Assembly (NCBI GenBank): GCA_963707965.1
Contig: CAVPRR010000005.1
Location: forward strand, 143,903-207,902
Reading direction: 5' to 3'
Source: VRUE01 sp963707965
Lineage (GTDB): Bacteria > Actinomycetota > Thermoleophilia > Solirubrobacterales > 70-9
DNA: 64,000 nt
Shown here one piece after another: positions 23,220 to 31,567 of the stretch. The translations under genes and the position numbers were made by a program. The stretch's first letter is position 1. Every line of letters starts with the position of its first letter. Below the pieces are notes generated by a model. The model saw nothing but the letters and a program-made list of their open reading frames with translations, was not told where the DNA came from and did not search any database.

Positions 23220-25118
23220 CTAGCCAGTCCTGTGCAGTTGCTCGTGAATCTCACGGGCCACTTTGCCAGGTAGACCGGGCACCGCCTCGATCTCCTCTCG
23301 GCTGGCCGCCATGAACCGCTCTGGCGAGCCGAAATGCTGGAGGAGAGCGCGCTTGCGCGCCGGGCCGACGCCCCTCAGCTCATCGAGCACCGAGCCGGTC
23401 ATCGCCCGGTCGCGCCGACCGCGGTGGTGCTCGATCGCAAAGCGATGCGCCTCGTCGCGGACCCGCTGCAGAAGTCTCGACGCCTCGGAGTCGGCGGGCA
23501 GGTCGATCGGCGCCGAGCGGCCGGGCACATACACCTCCTCCAGCCGCTTGGCGAGGGAGATGACGGCGGAGCCGCGCTCCACGAACGGACGCAGGGCGCG
23601 CATACCCGCGGCGAGCTGGCCCTTGCCGCCGTCGATCACGACGAGAGACGGCAGCGAGGCAAAGCTCTCGTCGCGCTTGCCGTCGTGGGGGGACAGGTCG
23701 GCCTGCTCCAGGTAGCGGCCCAACCGCCGGCTCAACACCTCTTCCATGGAAGCGAAGTCATCGGACCCGTTGCTGCGCTCGCCCCGCACCGTGAACCTGC
23801 GGTAGTCGGCCTTCTTGGTCGCGCCACCCTCGAATACCACCATCGAGGCCACCGTGTGCTCGCCGCCGAGGTTCGAGATGTCGAAGCCCTCGATCCGCAC
23901 CGGCAGCTCCTCCATCTCCAGCGCCTCGCGCAGGTCGGCGAGCGAATCGACCCGCCGCTGGCGACGGTGCTCGCGCCGGAGGCGGTCCTGGTCCAGTGCG
24001 AGGCGGGCGTTGCGCTCCGCCAGCTCGCGCAGGCGGCGCTTGTCGCCCCGCTCCGCGACACGCACCTCGACCGGGGCGCCGCGCCGCTCGCTCAGCGCCG
24101 CCTCCAGCAGCTCGGCGCGCTCGCGCAACTGGGGGCCGACGACGATCGTCCGCGGCATCGCCGGCGAGGCCGAGTAGTACTGGCCGATGAACTCCTCCGC
24201 CACTTCGGACGGGTCGCGCTCGGACTGGTTGTCGAGGTAGAAGCTCTGGCGCTCGGCGAGGATGCCGTCCCGCACCTGGAAGACCTGGGCGTTCGCGTCG
24301 GTCCCGTCGGTGGCGACGCCGATCAGGTCGGCGGTCCCGACCGTTCCCCCGGCGACGCGCTGGCGCTCGAACAGCGAGCTGATCGCCGCCAGCCGATCGC
24401 GGTGCAGGGCGGCGCGCTCGAACTCGTGCGCCGCTGCGGCCTCGTTCATATTCGCCCGCTCGTCCTTCTCGACCTGGCGGTAGCGGCCGGAGAGGAAGTC
24501 GACGATCGCGTCGATGTTGCGGCGGTAGTCCTCCTGCGTGACGTAGCCGACACAGGGCGCGCCGCAGCGCTTGATGAAGTAGTCGAGGCAGGGGCTGCCG
24601 GACCGCCGGCCCGGCTCCTCCCCCTCGCAGGTCCGGAACTGGAACAGCTTGCCGAGCAGGTCGAGGGTCTCCCGGACGCGCTTGGCGCTCGAGAAGGGGC
24701 CGAAGTAGGCCCGGCCCGAGCGGTGCTTCTCGCGAGTGAAGTAGACGCGTGGGTACTCCTCGTCGAGGCTGACGCAGACGTAGGGATAGGACTTGTCGTC
24801 GCGCAGCCGGACGTTGAAGCGCGGCCGGTGGCGCTTGATGAAGCTCTGCTCCGCGAGCAGCGCCTCGGCCTCGTTCGCGGTGACGAGGACGTCGATCCGG
24901 TCCACCCGGGTGGTGAGCCGCGTCTCGCCTCCCGAGAAGTGGGACGCAACCCGTTTGCGGATCGAGCGCGCCTTGCCAACGTAGAGCAGCGCGCCCTCGC
25001 CGTCGTAGAAGAGATAGACGCCGGCCGAATCGGGCAGCTCGCGGCGCCGCTGGGCCAGGCGCTCGGCCCGGAGGGTCTCCGCATCGCCCCTGCCCTTGTC
25101 TGGGTCGCCTTTGCGCAT
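23220..25118 (-). CDS. uvrC: excinuclease ABC subunit C
   Basis: This 632-residue nuclease makes both incisions in nucleotide excision repair. It has the N-terminal GIY-YIG domain (SAGVYLFYDGEGALLYVGKA), a UVR motif region (EKDERANMNEAAAAHEFERAA), the RNase H-like C-terminal nuclease (VIDGGKGQL) and helix-hairpin-helix repeats at the end (LRGVGPARKRALLQHFGS). The start is ATG at 25118. TACCCT on the minus strand, 8 nt upstream, with no Shine-Dalgarno sequence, suggests a leaderless mRNA. It is divergent from the enoyl-CoA hydratase gene. Confidence 0.95.
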   Translation of the reverse strand: MRKGDPDKGRGDAETLRAERLAQRRRELPDSAGVYLFYDGEGALLYVGKARSIRKRVASHFSGGETRLTTRVDRIDVLVTANEAEALLAEQSFIKRHRPRFNVRLRDDKSYPYVCVSLDEEYPRVYFTREKHRSGRAYFGPFSSAKRVRETLDLLGKLFQFRTCEGEEPGRRSGSPCLDYFIKRCGAPCVGYVTQEDYRRNIDAIVDFLSGRYRQVEKDERANMNEAAAAHEFERAALHRDRLAAISSLFERQRVAGGTVGTADLIGVATDGTDANAQVFQVRDGILAERQSFYLDNQSERDPSEVAEEFIGQYYSASPAMPRTIVVGPQLRERAELLEAALSERRGAPVEVRVAERGDKRRLRELAERNARLALDQDRLRREHRRQRRVDSLADLREALEMEELPVRIEGFDISNLGGEHTVASMVVFEGGATKKADYRRFTVRGERSNGSDDFASMEEVLSRRLGRYLEQADLSPHDGKRDESFASLPSLVVIDGGKGQLAAGMRALRPFVERGSAVISLAKRLEEVYVPGRSAPIDLPADSEASRLLQRVRDEAHRFAIEHHRGRRDRAMTGSVLDELRGVGPARKRALLQHFGSPERFMAASREEIEAVPGLPGKVAREIHEQLHRTG

Positions 25119-25194
25119 CCGACCAAAGGGTAGGCTCCTGGCCACCCGGCCAAGCCAGACGCACGACACCCAGATGCACGACACGGAGAGCGAG

Positions 25195-26019
25195 ATGACG
25201 ACCGAGACCATCAGTCCCCCCGAGCTGAACACGCTGCAGATCGATGCCGACGGCGAGATCGGCACGCTCACGCTCAACCGGCCAGACGCCTTCAATGCGA
25301 TGAGCCCGGAGATGATCGGCGAGCTTACGGTTGCCTTCGCCTGGTTCGCCGATCGCGCCGCACTGCGGGCGCTGATCGTCACCGGCGCCGGCAAGGCGTT
25401 CTGCTCGGGCGGCGATGTCAACTGGTTCAGGACCGGGGTCGATGACGAGTCGATCGATTTGCCCTCAGAAGTGCGGCGGGGCGCCGAGGCGCTGCACCAG
25501 GCGATCGTCGACCTGCGCCGCATTCCCTACCCGGTGATCGCCGCGATCAACGGCCCCGCGGCCGGGGCGGGCTTCTCGCTTGCCCTGGCCTGCGACACGC
25601 GGATCGCCTCCGAGACGGCGTTCTTCGCCTGCGCGTATGGGCGGATAGGCGCCTCCCCCGACGGCGGCATGACCTACTTCCTGCCGCGCGTCGTCGGACC
25701 GAGCCGGGCGCTGGAGATCCTCCTCGAGGACCCGAACATGAGCGCCCAGGACGCGCTTGGCGAGCGGCTTGTCACCGAGGTGGTGGCCCCGGAGGAGCTG
25801 CTGGACCGGGCGCGCGCCAAGGCCGAGAAGCTCGCGGCGAAGGCCCCCTATTACGTGAGGATGTCCAAGCTGCTCTGCGGTCAGAGCATCGAGAACAACC
25901 TCACCGAGCACCTGCAGCTGGAGCGCCACGGGATCGCCGACAGCATGGCCACCGAGGATCTGCGTGCCGGGGTGACGGCGTTCTTCGGTGGCGAGAAGCC
26001 CGAGTTCAGGGGGCGCTGA
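25195..26019 (+). CDS. enoyl-CoA hydratase/isomerase family protein
   Basis: A 274-residue crotonase-fold protein. It shows the oxyanion-hole segments KAFCSGGDVNWF (about residues 67-78) and NGPAAGAGFSLALACD (about residues 119-134), plus the C-terminal trimerisation helix. The position of the first crotonase catalytic Glu is occupied by the FFACAYGRIGASPDGGMTYFLPR stretch, where D/G residues replace E, more like isomerase-type members. ATG at 25195 has GGAGAG nearby; an ATG at 25174 is an alternative. The CoA substrate is unknown. Confidence 0.88.
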   Translation: MTTETISPPELNTLQIDADGEIGTLTLNRPDAFNAMSPEMIGELTVAFAWFADRAALRALIVTGAGKAFCSGGDVNWFRTGVDDESIDLPSEVRRGAEALHQAIVDLRRIPYPVIAAINGPAAGAGFSLALACDTRIASETAFFACAYGRIGASPDGGMTYFLPRVVGPSRALEILLEDPNMSAQDALGERLVTEVVAPEELLDRARAKAEKLAAKAPYYVRMSKLLCGQSIENNLTEHLQLERHGIADSMATEDLRAGVTAFFGGEKPEFRGR

Positions 26020-26089
26020 ACCGATGTTTGGCGCGGGTCGTATCCGAGTACAGTTTCCCTGAGCCACCCTCCTCAGAAAGGACCCCCCG

Positions 26090-26527
26090 ATGAAGAAGCT
26101 CGCCGCCACATCCGCTGCCGTCCTGGCAGCAGCCGCACTCGTCGCCTGCGGAGGCGGCGATGAGACGACCAGCTCCGAGACGGGTGGCGAAGCCACGAGC
26201 GGGGCTGCCACCGGCGGAGGTGGTGGTGGCGAGAAGGCCGGGGCGACGGTGAAGTTCGAGGCTGACCCGAATGGCGAACTCGCCTTCACGAGCGACCAGG
26301 TCTCGACGAGCGCCGGTGAAGTGACGATCGACTTCAACAACCCCCAGTCGCTCCCACACGACGTGGCGATCGAAGACTCCAGCGGCGAAACGGTGGCCCA
26401 GACCGACGTGATCAGCGACGACTCGGCAACGGCCACCGCCGACCTGAAGCCGGGCACCTACACCTTCTACTGCACGGTCCCCGGCCACCGCGACGCCGGT
26501 ATGGAAGGCACCCTGACGGTCAAATAG
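26090..26527 (+). CDS. cupredoxin-domain lipoprotein (plastocyanin/azurin-like)
   Basis: A 145-residue lipoprotein (lipobox ALVAC at about residues 16-20) with a Gly/Thr-rich linker and a C-terminal blue-copper domain. The type 1 copper ligands are all visible: His in SLPHDVAIED, then Cys, His and Met in FYCTVPGHRDAGMEG. It should carry electrons on the outer face of the membrane; the partner is unknown. A good ribosome binding site (AAAGGA) precedes the ATG. Confidence 0.9.
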   Translation: MKKLAATSAAVLAAAALVACGGGDETTSSETGGEATSGAATGGGGGGEKAGATVKFEADPNGELAFTSDQVSTSAGEVTIDFNNPQSLPHDVAIEDSSGETVAQTDVISDDSATATADLKPGTYTFYCTVPGHRDAGMEGTLTVK

Positions 26528-26585
26528 CGAGCCCTGCCGGCCGAGCTCCGCCAGCGCGACGGCATCAGGCCCGGGACGGCCGGGG

Positions 26586-26615
26586 TGTTGAGTTCGGGTG
26601 CAAGGAAGGCCATCT
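26586..26615. repeat. first block of a split direct repeat flanking the transporter gene
   Basis: Thirty bases starting TGTTGAGTTCGGGTGCAAGG are repeated exactly at 27633-27662. At the downstream copy this block runs straight into the second block. Here the two blocks are separated by the palindromic element 26617-26885. The uninterrupted downstream copy shows the pre-insertion order. Confidence 0.85.
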
Positions 26616-26616
26616 G

Positions 26617-26885
26617 GAGGCCTGATGTGGGTTATCCACGCACGCGGATGACGTCGCATGCCGGCACTGGATCGCCACCCGCGGTCTCGCGGGTAGTTTC
26701 AACCCCCCCGTCGCTTCTCGGGGTGCATTCTCCATCCGCGCTCCAGCGTGAGGCGGGCGGGGATTGCCACTCAGAATGCCCACTCGGATGCGACGGGGGG
26801 GTTTCAACTACCCGCTTCGCCCGCGTGCGGCGCCCAGCTTGGCCTGCGACGCCCCCGCGCACACGCCTAACCCACATCAGGCCTC
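26617..26885. mobile_element. 269-bp palindromic MITE-like element
   Basis: The ends are perfect 18-bp inverted repeats, GAGGCCTGATGTGGGTTA (26617-26634) and TAACCCACATCAGGCCTC (26868-26885). Inside, a 24-bp arm at 26691-26714 is mirrored at 26790-26813 with only a central difference. GCATTCT and AGAATGC also pair near the middle, so most of the element can fold into one long hairpin. It interrupts a sequence found uninterrupted at 27633-27745. There is no credible gene inside. It fits a non-autonomous transposable element; the target duplication would be only 1-2 bp. Confidence 0.75.
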
Positions 26886-26969
26886 TAGGCTTCAGCCATG
26901 CCGACCAACGCTGAGCAGGCACGCGGTGCCATCGAAAACGTCCGCGCGGGGAAGCTGGACCGCCTGGGC
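26886..26969. repeat. second block of the split direct repeat, fused to the transporter gene
   Basis: These 84 bp match 27662-27745 with one mismatch. They include a start codon and 24 codons of the SnoaL-like gene 27674-28105. The copy here provides the start of the chimeric transporter gene. Confidence 0.9.
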
Positions 26970-27638
26970 GACCGCTATGACCCACACCGTACGGTTCCCG
27001 CCGCAACCTCGCCGGTCGCGTCGATCTCTCGCGGGCGCCACGAGCAGCTTGTCCACCGCGCCCGCTTGCTGGCCTGGCTCGGCATCGGCTGGCACGTTGC
27101 CGAGGCCGCCGTGGCGATTGGAGCGGGAATCGCGGCAACCTCGATCGCCCTGATCGGCTTCGGCGCCGACAGCCTGGTCGAGTCGCTTGCGGGCCTGATC
27201 GTGGTCTGGCGTTTTGCGAAAGGACGACAGGATTCCGCGCGAGCCGAGCAGCGCGCCCAGCGCTTGATCGGCGCCAGCTTCGGCGTGATCGGCGTCTACG
27301 TCGGCATAGAGGCGGTTCGTTCGCTCTCGATCGCAACCCACCCCGACGCGAGCTGGGTGGGGATCGGCCTGGCCGCCGTCACCGTGCTCACGATGCCGCT
27401 GCTCGCCAGGGCAAAGGCCCGCGTCGGCGACGAGTTGCACTCTTCGGCCACGGTCAGCGAGGGACGGCAGAACCTGCTCTGCGCGTACCTCTCCGCCGGG
27501 TTGCTGATCGGCCTCGGAGCCAATGCCCTGCTCGGTTGGTGGTGGGCCGATCCGCTTACCGCGCTCGCCATCGCCGCAGTCGCCCTATATGAGGGTCGCG
27601 AAGCCTGGCGAGGGAACGCCTGCTGCGACGCCTGTTGA
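26898..27638 (+). CDS. CDF-like cation transporter with N-terminus captured from a SnoaL-like gene
   Basis: The 246-residue protein has five or six transmembrane helices from about residue 55 on, with CDF-like features (GFGADSLVESLAGLIVVWRF and the last-helix region WWADPLTALAIAAVAL). It resembles the minimal cation-efflux/TMEM163-type proteins. Its first 24 residues are almost identical to those of the downstream SnoaL-like protein (MPTNAEQARGAIENV), joined to unrelated sequence at about residue 25. The gene therefore uses a start region copied from its neighbour. The C-terminus is Cys-rich (GNACCDAC), possibly metal binding. The substrate is unknown. Confidence 0.8.
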   Translation: MPTNAEQARGAIENVRAGKLDRLGDRYDPHRTVPAATSPVASISRGRHEQLVHRARLLAWLGIGWHVAEAAVAIGAGIAATSIALIGFGADSLVESLAGLIVVWRFAKGRQDSARAEQRAQRLIGASFGVIGVYVGIEAVRSLSIATHPDASWVGIGLAAVTVLTMPLLARAKARVGDELHSSATVSEGRQNLLCAYLSAGLLIGLGANALLGWWWADPLTALAIAAVALYEGREAWRGNACCDAC

Positions 27639-27745
27639 GTTCGGGTGCAAGGAAGGCCATCTAGGCTTCAGCCATGCCGACCAACGCTGAGCAGGCACGC
27701 GGTGCCATCGAAAACGTCTGCGCGGGGAAGCTGGACCGCCTGGGC
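27633..27745. repeat. downstream, uninterrupted copy of the 113-bp direct repeat
   Basis: The sequence combines the blocks 26586-26615 and 26886-26969 without the palindromic element. The repeat pair brackets the transporter gene, so a 113-bp duplication accompanied arrival of that gene. Confidence 0.85.
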
Positions 27746-28105
27746 CAGTTCTATGACCGACATTTCCACGACCACGTCAACACGATGGAGTTTCACGGCC
27801 ACGAGGGCATCCAGAAGTCGGTTTCCCTCTACCGCCGGCTGTTTTCAGACCTGAGCTTCGTGGTTGACCAGCAGGTCTCGGAGGGAGATTTGGTTTGCTC
27901 GCGCTGGACGCTTCGCGGCACCAATCGCGGTCGGGCGGTGCGCCTGAGCGGGATCACGATCAGCCGCCTCGAGGACGGCAGGATCGTGGAGGACTGGGGG
28001 TCGACCGACAGCGTGGAGCTGCTGCGCCAGCTCGGGGCCTGGCGCTCTCTTCTGGTGATCGTCACCGAGTGGCGTCTGCTGCTCGAGCTTGCACGAGCGT
28101 CATAG
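27674..28105 (+). CDS. SnoaL-like polyketide cyclase/ester cyclase family protein
   Basis: A 143-residue protein of the SnoaL/NTF2-like fold. It begins with a helix (EQARGAIENVCAGKLDRLGQFYD) and has the typical central pattern HDHVNTMEFHGHEGIQKSVSLYRRLFSD and closing strands (VCSRWTLRGTNRG; GITISRLEDGRIVEDWGSTD). The substrate cannot be predicted. Its upstream region and first 24 codons are duplicated at 26586-26969. It converges on the DsrE-like gene, with palindromic repeat copy 3 in between. Confidence 0.8.
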   Translation: MPTNAEQARGAIENVCAGKLDRLGQFYDRHFHDHVNTMEFHGHEGIQKSVSLYRRLFSDLSFVVDQQVSEGDLVCSRWTLRGTNRGRAVRLSGITISRLEDGRIVEDWGSTDSVELLRQLGAWRSLLVIVTEWRLLLELARAS

Positions 28106-28168
28106 AAGGCGATAGCAGCGGAAACCCTCGGTCTGTCGCAGCGCCCTGGCGCTGCCAGGCGGCGAGGG

Positions 28169-28334
28169 CTCAGCCTGAATCCACCGAAATCGGTGAGGCT
28201 CTCCGCTTCGCAGGCCGAGTCGGGGGACGATTTCCGCTCACCCAGGTAGTGGTGCTACCTGGGTGGAGGGAATTGGCTCCCGGCGAAGGGATGCGAAGCG
28301 GAGAGGCCGGCGAGATCGGGGGATTCAGGCTCAG
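28169..28334. repeat. stop-codon-linked palindromic repeat, copy 3
   Basis: A 166-bp element flanked by CTCAG at both ends. The outer arms are GCCTGAATCC / GGATTCAGGC, and the central 11-bp hairpin is at 28239-28265. The right-hand CTCAG contains the stop codon TGA (28333-28331) of the DsrE-like gene. Compared with copy 2, the arm base pair G-C is A-T here on both sides, a compensatory change. It lies between convergent genes. Confidence 0.9.
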
Positions 28335-28678
28335 AACGTCAGCGTCCTCTCTGCCCACAGCACCCAGTCGGTCAGCTCCTCGAGAGTCGAGCGGCGAGCG
28401 CCCTCGACCAGCATTGCCTCCTCGAGGCCGCGCGCGTCCATGCAGGTTCCGCAGCAGGCAACCTCGCCGCGGCGAACCAGCGGCTTGAGCATGCGATCGA
28501 GGTGATAGTGCCCTTCGGGCAGGCGCTGGCCCGCGATCGCGCACATGACCGCGTCGCCGAAGAGAAAGACGCGCAGCTCGACCCCGTCGCGCTTGCTCAG
28601 CGCCGTCGCGAGGCGCAGGGCGTTGTAGGGGCGCTCGCTGCCGTAGGGCTGATCGTTGACGATGACCAGGACGTTCAT
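28331..28678 (-). CDS. DsrE/DsrF-like sulfur-carrier family protein
   Basis: A 115-residue DsrE-fold protein (NVLVIVNDQPYGSERPYNALRLA at the start). It has Cys residues at MCAIAG and in CCGTCMDARGL (about residues 75-85), the position of the sulfur-relay cysteine in this superfamily. It would bind or pass sulfane sulfur. It is last in the minus-strand run metallo-beta-lactamase, MFS transporter, DsrE, and its ATG overlaps the MFS stop by 4 nt. Confidence 0.85.
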   Translation of the reverse strand: MNVLVIVNDQPYGSERPYNALRLATALSKRDGVELRVFLFGDAVMCAIAGQRLPEGHYHLDRMLKPLVRRGEVACCGTCMDARGLEEAMLVEGARRSTLEELTDWVLWAERTLTF

Positions 28679-30001
28679 CGCCGCATTACATCACCGGTTG
28701 GGGAAGCCGTCGTCGGGGTGACACCTCCATCCGGCTGCGCAGAACCCACGGGTGCGGTGCCGCGCGGGTCTCGCCCGGCCGGCATGTCGCGCAGCACCCA
28801 GAGCCCCGAGGCGGCGGTCAGCCCGGCCACGAGCGCGATCGCGCCGCCGTAGCCGAGCGCGTCCGCGGCGACGCCCGCGATCAGGGCGCCGAGCGCGTAG
28901 CCCATGTCGCGCCAGAAGCGATAGACGCCGACCACCGGGGCGCGGGCGACGGGGGAGACCGCGTCGGACATCGCGGCGATCAGCGTCGGGTAGACCAGCG
29001 CGGTCCCGAGGCCCAGCAACGTGGCGGCCCCGACGGCGAGAGCGAAGCCGCCGCCGCTGAGCGCGAGCAGCGCCAGCGCCGCGGCCTGGACCAGCATGCC
29101 GGCGACGATCAGCGGCTTGCGCCCGATCGTGTCCGACCAGTGGCCGGCGCCGATCTGGGCGACGCTCCAGACGCCCGGGTAGACCGCGGCGACGAGCCCG
29201 ATCTGGGCGACCCCGGCGCCGTGGGCGGCCAGGAACAGCGGCACGAGCCCCCAGGCGAGGCCGTCGTTGAGGTTGTTGACGAGGCCGGCCTGCGAGCAGG
29301 AGCGCAGGGCCGGCACGCGGTAGGTGGCCTGCGCGAACGCCTCCCGCAGCCGCGGCGGGGTGCCGTCGGCGTCGGGGTGGTGGCGCGCCTGCTCCAGGGC
29401 GACGTGGGCGCCGGTGTCGCGGACGAACAGCACAGAGAGCAGGAACGCCGTCACGGCGATCGCGGCTCCGGCGACGACGAGCGACGTCGCGAGCGGCGAA
29501 CTCGGCCGCGAGCCAGCCGCTCAGCCCGGCGGCGAGCGCGACGCCGCCGTAGCCGGCGGCCTCGTTCAGCCCCAGCGCGAGACCGCGACGCCTCGGGCCG
29601 ACGAGGTCGATCTTCATCACGACCGTCATCGACCAGGCGAGGCCCTGGTTGACGCCGAGCAGGACGTTGGCGGCGACGATCCAGCCCCAGCTCGGCGCGA
29701 CCGCGATCAGCAGCGGCACCGGCAGCGCCACCGCCCAGCCGGCGATCAGCAGCCGCCGCCGGCCGGCGCGCTGCGCCAGCGCACCGGCGCCGAGGTTGGT
29801 CAGCGCCTTGACCAGCCCGAAGGCGACGATGAACGACAGCACCGCGGCGTTGGAGGCGAGGTGGAAGTCGTCGCGCCCGATCAGCGGCAGCGTCGAGCGC
29901 TCCAGGCCGACCATCGCGCCGACGAAGGCGTTGACCGCGACCAGCAGCGAGAACTGCGCGAGGTTCTCGCGCAGCCCGAGCTCGACCCGCCGAGCGCTCA
30001 C
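28675..30001 (-). pseudogene. MFS transporter, frameshifted
   Basis: Two overlapping minus-strand frames together make one major-facilitator protein of about 440 residues. The first half, starting MSARRVELGLRENLAQFS, is in one frame up to about 29490 (GWLAAEFAA). The second half (SLVVAGAAIAVTAFLLSVLFV onward) is in another. Twelve helices are accounted for and no stop codons lie inside either half. One single-base indel near 29480-29510 explains the break. This can be a real lesion or a base-calling error in GC-rich DNA. The substrate is unknown; the setting suggests a sulfur oxyanion or thiol compound. Confidence 0.7.
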
Positions 30002-30008
30002 CGCCGCC

Positions 30009-30776
30009 TCAGGGGCTGGCGACCAGCGGGCGGCCAGCGCGGTTGGCGGCGACGATCGCCGCCTGCTGCTCGGGGGCCGGCGGGATGTCCTCGGTCAGGG
30101 CGGCGACGAACTCCTCCTCGGAGGAGAACCGCAGCGCGGTGTTGTGGCGGCGCTCGAAGCCGATGCTGGAGATCGGGTTGGCCGAGAGGCCGCGCCCGCA
30201 GACCGAGCCGGAGTAGTGCGAGGGGTAGAGCACCAGGTGGTCGGGCAGCGCGAGCAGCCGCTCGGTCAGCGACCGGTAGAGCGTTCGCGCCATCTCCTCG
30301 ACGGTGTGCTCGCCGTCCGGCGTGCAGGTCCGGCCGCCCGGCGTCGCCGACCAGCAGCGCGTCGCCGGTCAGCACCAGCCAGGGCTCATCGGCGCGGCGG
30401 CGGTCGGTGACGAGGTAGGCGTGGTGCGCCAGCGCGTGCCCGGGCGTCGCGATCGCCTCGATCTCGGTGTTGCCGAGCTTCACGACCTCGCCGTCGGCAA
30501 GCGCGTGGTGGTCGAACTCGACGCCGGCGCCGGCCGGCAGGTAGGCGCGGCGCGCCGGTGCGCTCGACCAGCGCCGGCAGCCCGGAGACGTGGTCGGCCT
30601 GCACGTGCGTGTCGAGGACGGCGACGATCGGGATGCCCTGGGCCTCGGCCAGGGCGATGTAGTCGCTCGACCAGGTCGACGTGGGGGTCGACGACCGCGA
30701 GCTGGCCGTGGCTGGCGCAGCCGAGCAGGTATGAGGCGCACGCCGTCTCGTCGTTGAGGAGCTGTCGGAAGAACAT
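30009..30776 (-). pseudogene. metallo-beta-lactamase fold hydrolase (persulfide dioxygenase-like), multiply frameshifted
   Basis: The protein can be read only by changing frame three times. The pieces in order are MFFRQLLNDETACASYLLGC, DYIALAEAQGIPIVAVLDTH, VQADHVSGLPALVE, VEFDHHALADGEVVKLGNTE, HALAHHAYLVTD, TGDALLVGDAGRPDLH, and LYPSHYSGSVCGRGLS to the stop at 30009. Metal ligands of the ETHE1/Blh family (THxQADH, H, D, H) are all present. The breaks fall near 30670, 30560 and 30330. No piece contains a stop or obvious substitutions, so recent single-base indels or sequencing errors are likely. Confidence 0.7.
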
Positions 30777-30810
30777 CGTGAGCCTCCAGATCCGAATCGC
30801 CGGGTAGGGC

Positions 30811-30841
30811 TTGACAAGCTATCAAGTGTTCTATTGAATAG
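30811..30841. promoter_or_regulatory. divergent promoter/operator for ArsR-rhodanese and metallo-beta-lactamase genes
   Basis: A TTGACA -35-like element (30811-30816) is followed by an imperfect inverted repeat with arms GCTATCAA and TTGAATAGC, ending just before the ATG of the regulator at 30848. ArsR/BigR-type repressors bind such AT-rich palindromes over their own divergent promoters. The spacing to a -10 is not clean. Confidence 0.45.
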
Positions 30842-30847
30842 CAAAAT

Positions 30848-31504
30848 ATGGCATCCAGCAACGCCAAGCAGGCCCTGTTCGAGGCGATCGCGCTGATGGG
30901 CAAGGCATTTGCCAGCCCGCGCCGGCTCGAGCTGCTCGACCTGCTGGCGCAGGCGCCGCGCAGCGTCGAAGAGCTCGCCGCGGAGAGCGGCCAGTCGACG
31001 GCCAACGCCTCCCAGCACCTGCAGGCGCTCCACGCGGCCGGGATGGTCACGCGCACGCGCGAAGGCACGCGGGTGCGCTACGCGCTCGCCGGCGAGGAGG
31101 CCCTGCGCCTCTGGCTCGCCCTGCGCGACGCCTCGGCGGCGCGGCTGGCCGAGGTCGAGCGCGCCGCGCACGACTACCTCGGCGAGGACGTCGAGACGAT
31201 CGGGCGCGAGGACCTGCGCGAACGGCTGGCGCGCGGCGACGTCGTGCTCGTCGACGTGCGGCCGCCGGAGGAGTTCGCCGCCGGCCACATCGAGGGAGCG
31301 CGCTCGATCCCGCTCGCCGAGCTCGAGCGCCGGCTGGCCGAGCTTCCACCCGACCGCGAGATCGTCGCCTACTGCCGCGGACCGTTCTGCGCCTACGCGC
31401 ACGAGGCGGTCCGCCGGCTCAACGACGCCGGCCGCACGGCCCGCCGTCTCGAGGACGGCTGGCCCGAATGGCGGCTGGCGCACCCCAGCTCGCAGCGCCC
31501 CTAA
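30848..31504 (+). CDS. ArsR-family regulator fused to a rhodanese domain
   Basis: A 218-residue two-domain protein. The N-terminal ArsR winged helix (RLELLDLLAQAPRSVEELAA, STANASQHLQALHAAGMV) has no Cys. The C-terminal rhodanese domain (from about residue 118) has LVDVRPPEEFAAGHIEGARS and the active-site loop CRGPFC (about residue 179). Sulfide sensors such as BigR use thiols in the ArsR domain; here the rhodanese Cys may sense or transfer sulfane sulfur (inference). It is divergent from the persulfide dioxygenase-like gene and followed by a DsrE gene. Confidence 0.85.
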   Translation: MASSNAKQALFEAIALMGKAFASPRRLELLDLLAQAPRSVEELAAESGQSTANASQHLQALHAAGMVTRTREGTRVRYALAGEEALRLWLALRDASAARLAEVERAAHDYLGEDVETIGREDLRERLARGDVVLVDVRPPEEFAAGHIEGARSIPLAELERRLAELPPDREIVAYCRGPFCAYAHEAVRRLNDAGRTARRLEDGWPEWRLAHPSSQRP

Positions 31505-31567
31505 TAACTCGACCCCTAAGTAACTCGCAGTGCCCCTGACAAAGAAACGAACGCGGAGGAGGATGAG

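Noticed and set aside
23203..23235. Short repeat CCAGTCCTGTGC around the rapZ-uvrC junction
   Set aside because: Two short copies plus a weak third; too short and too local to support a functional claim.
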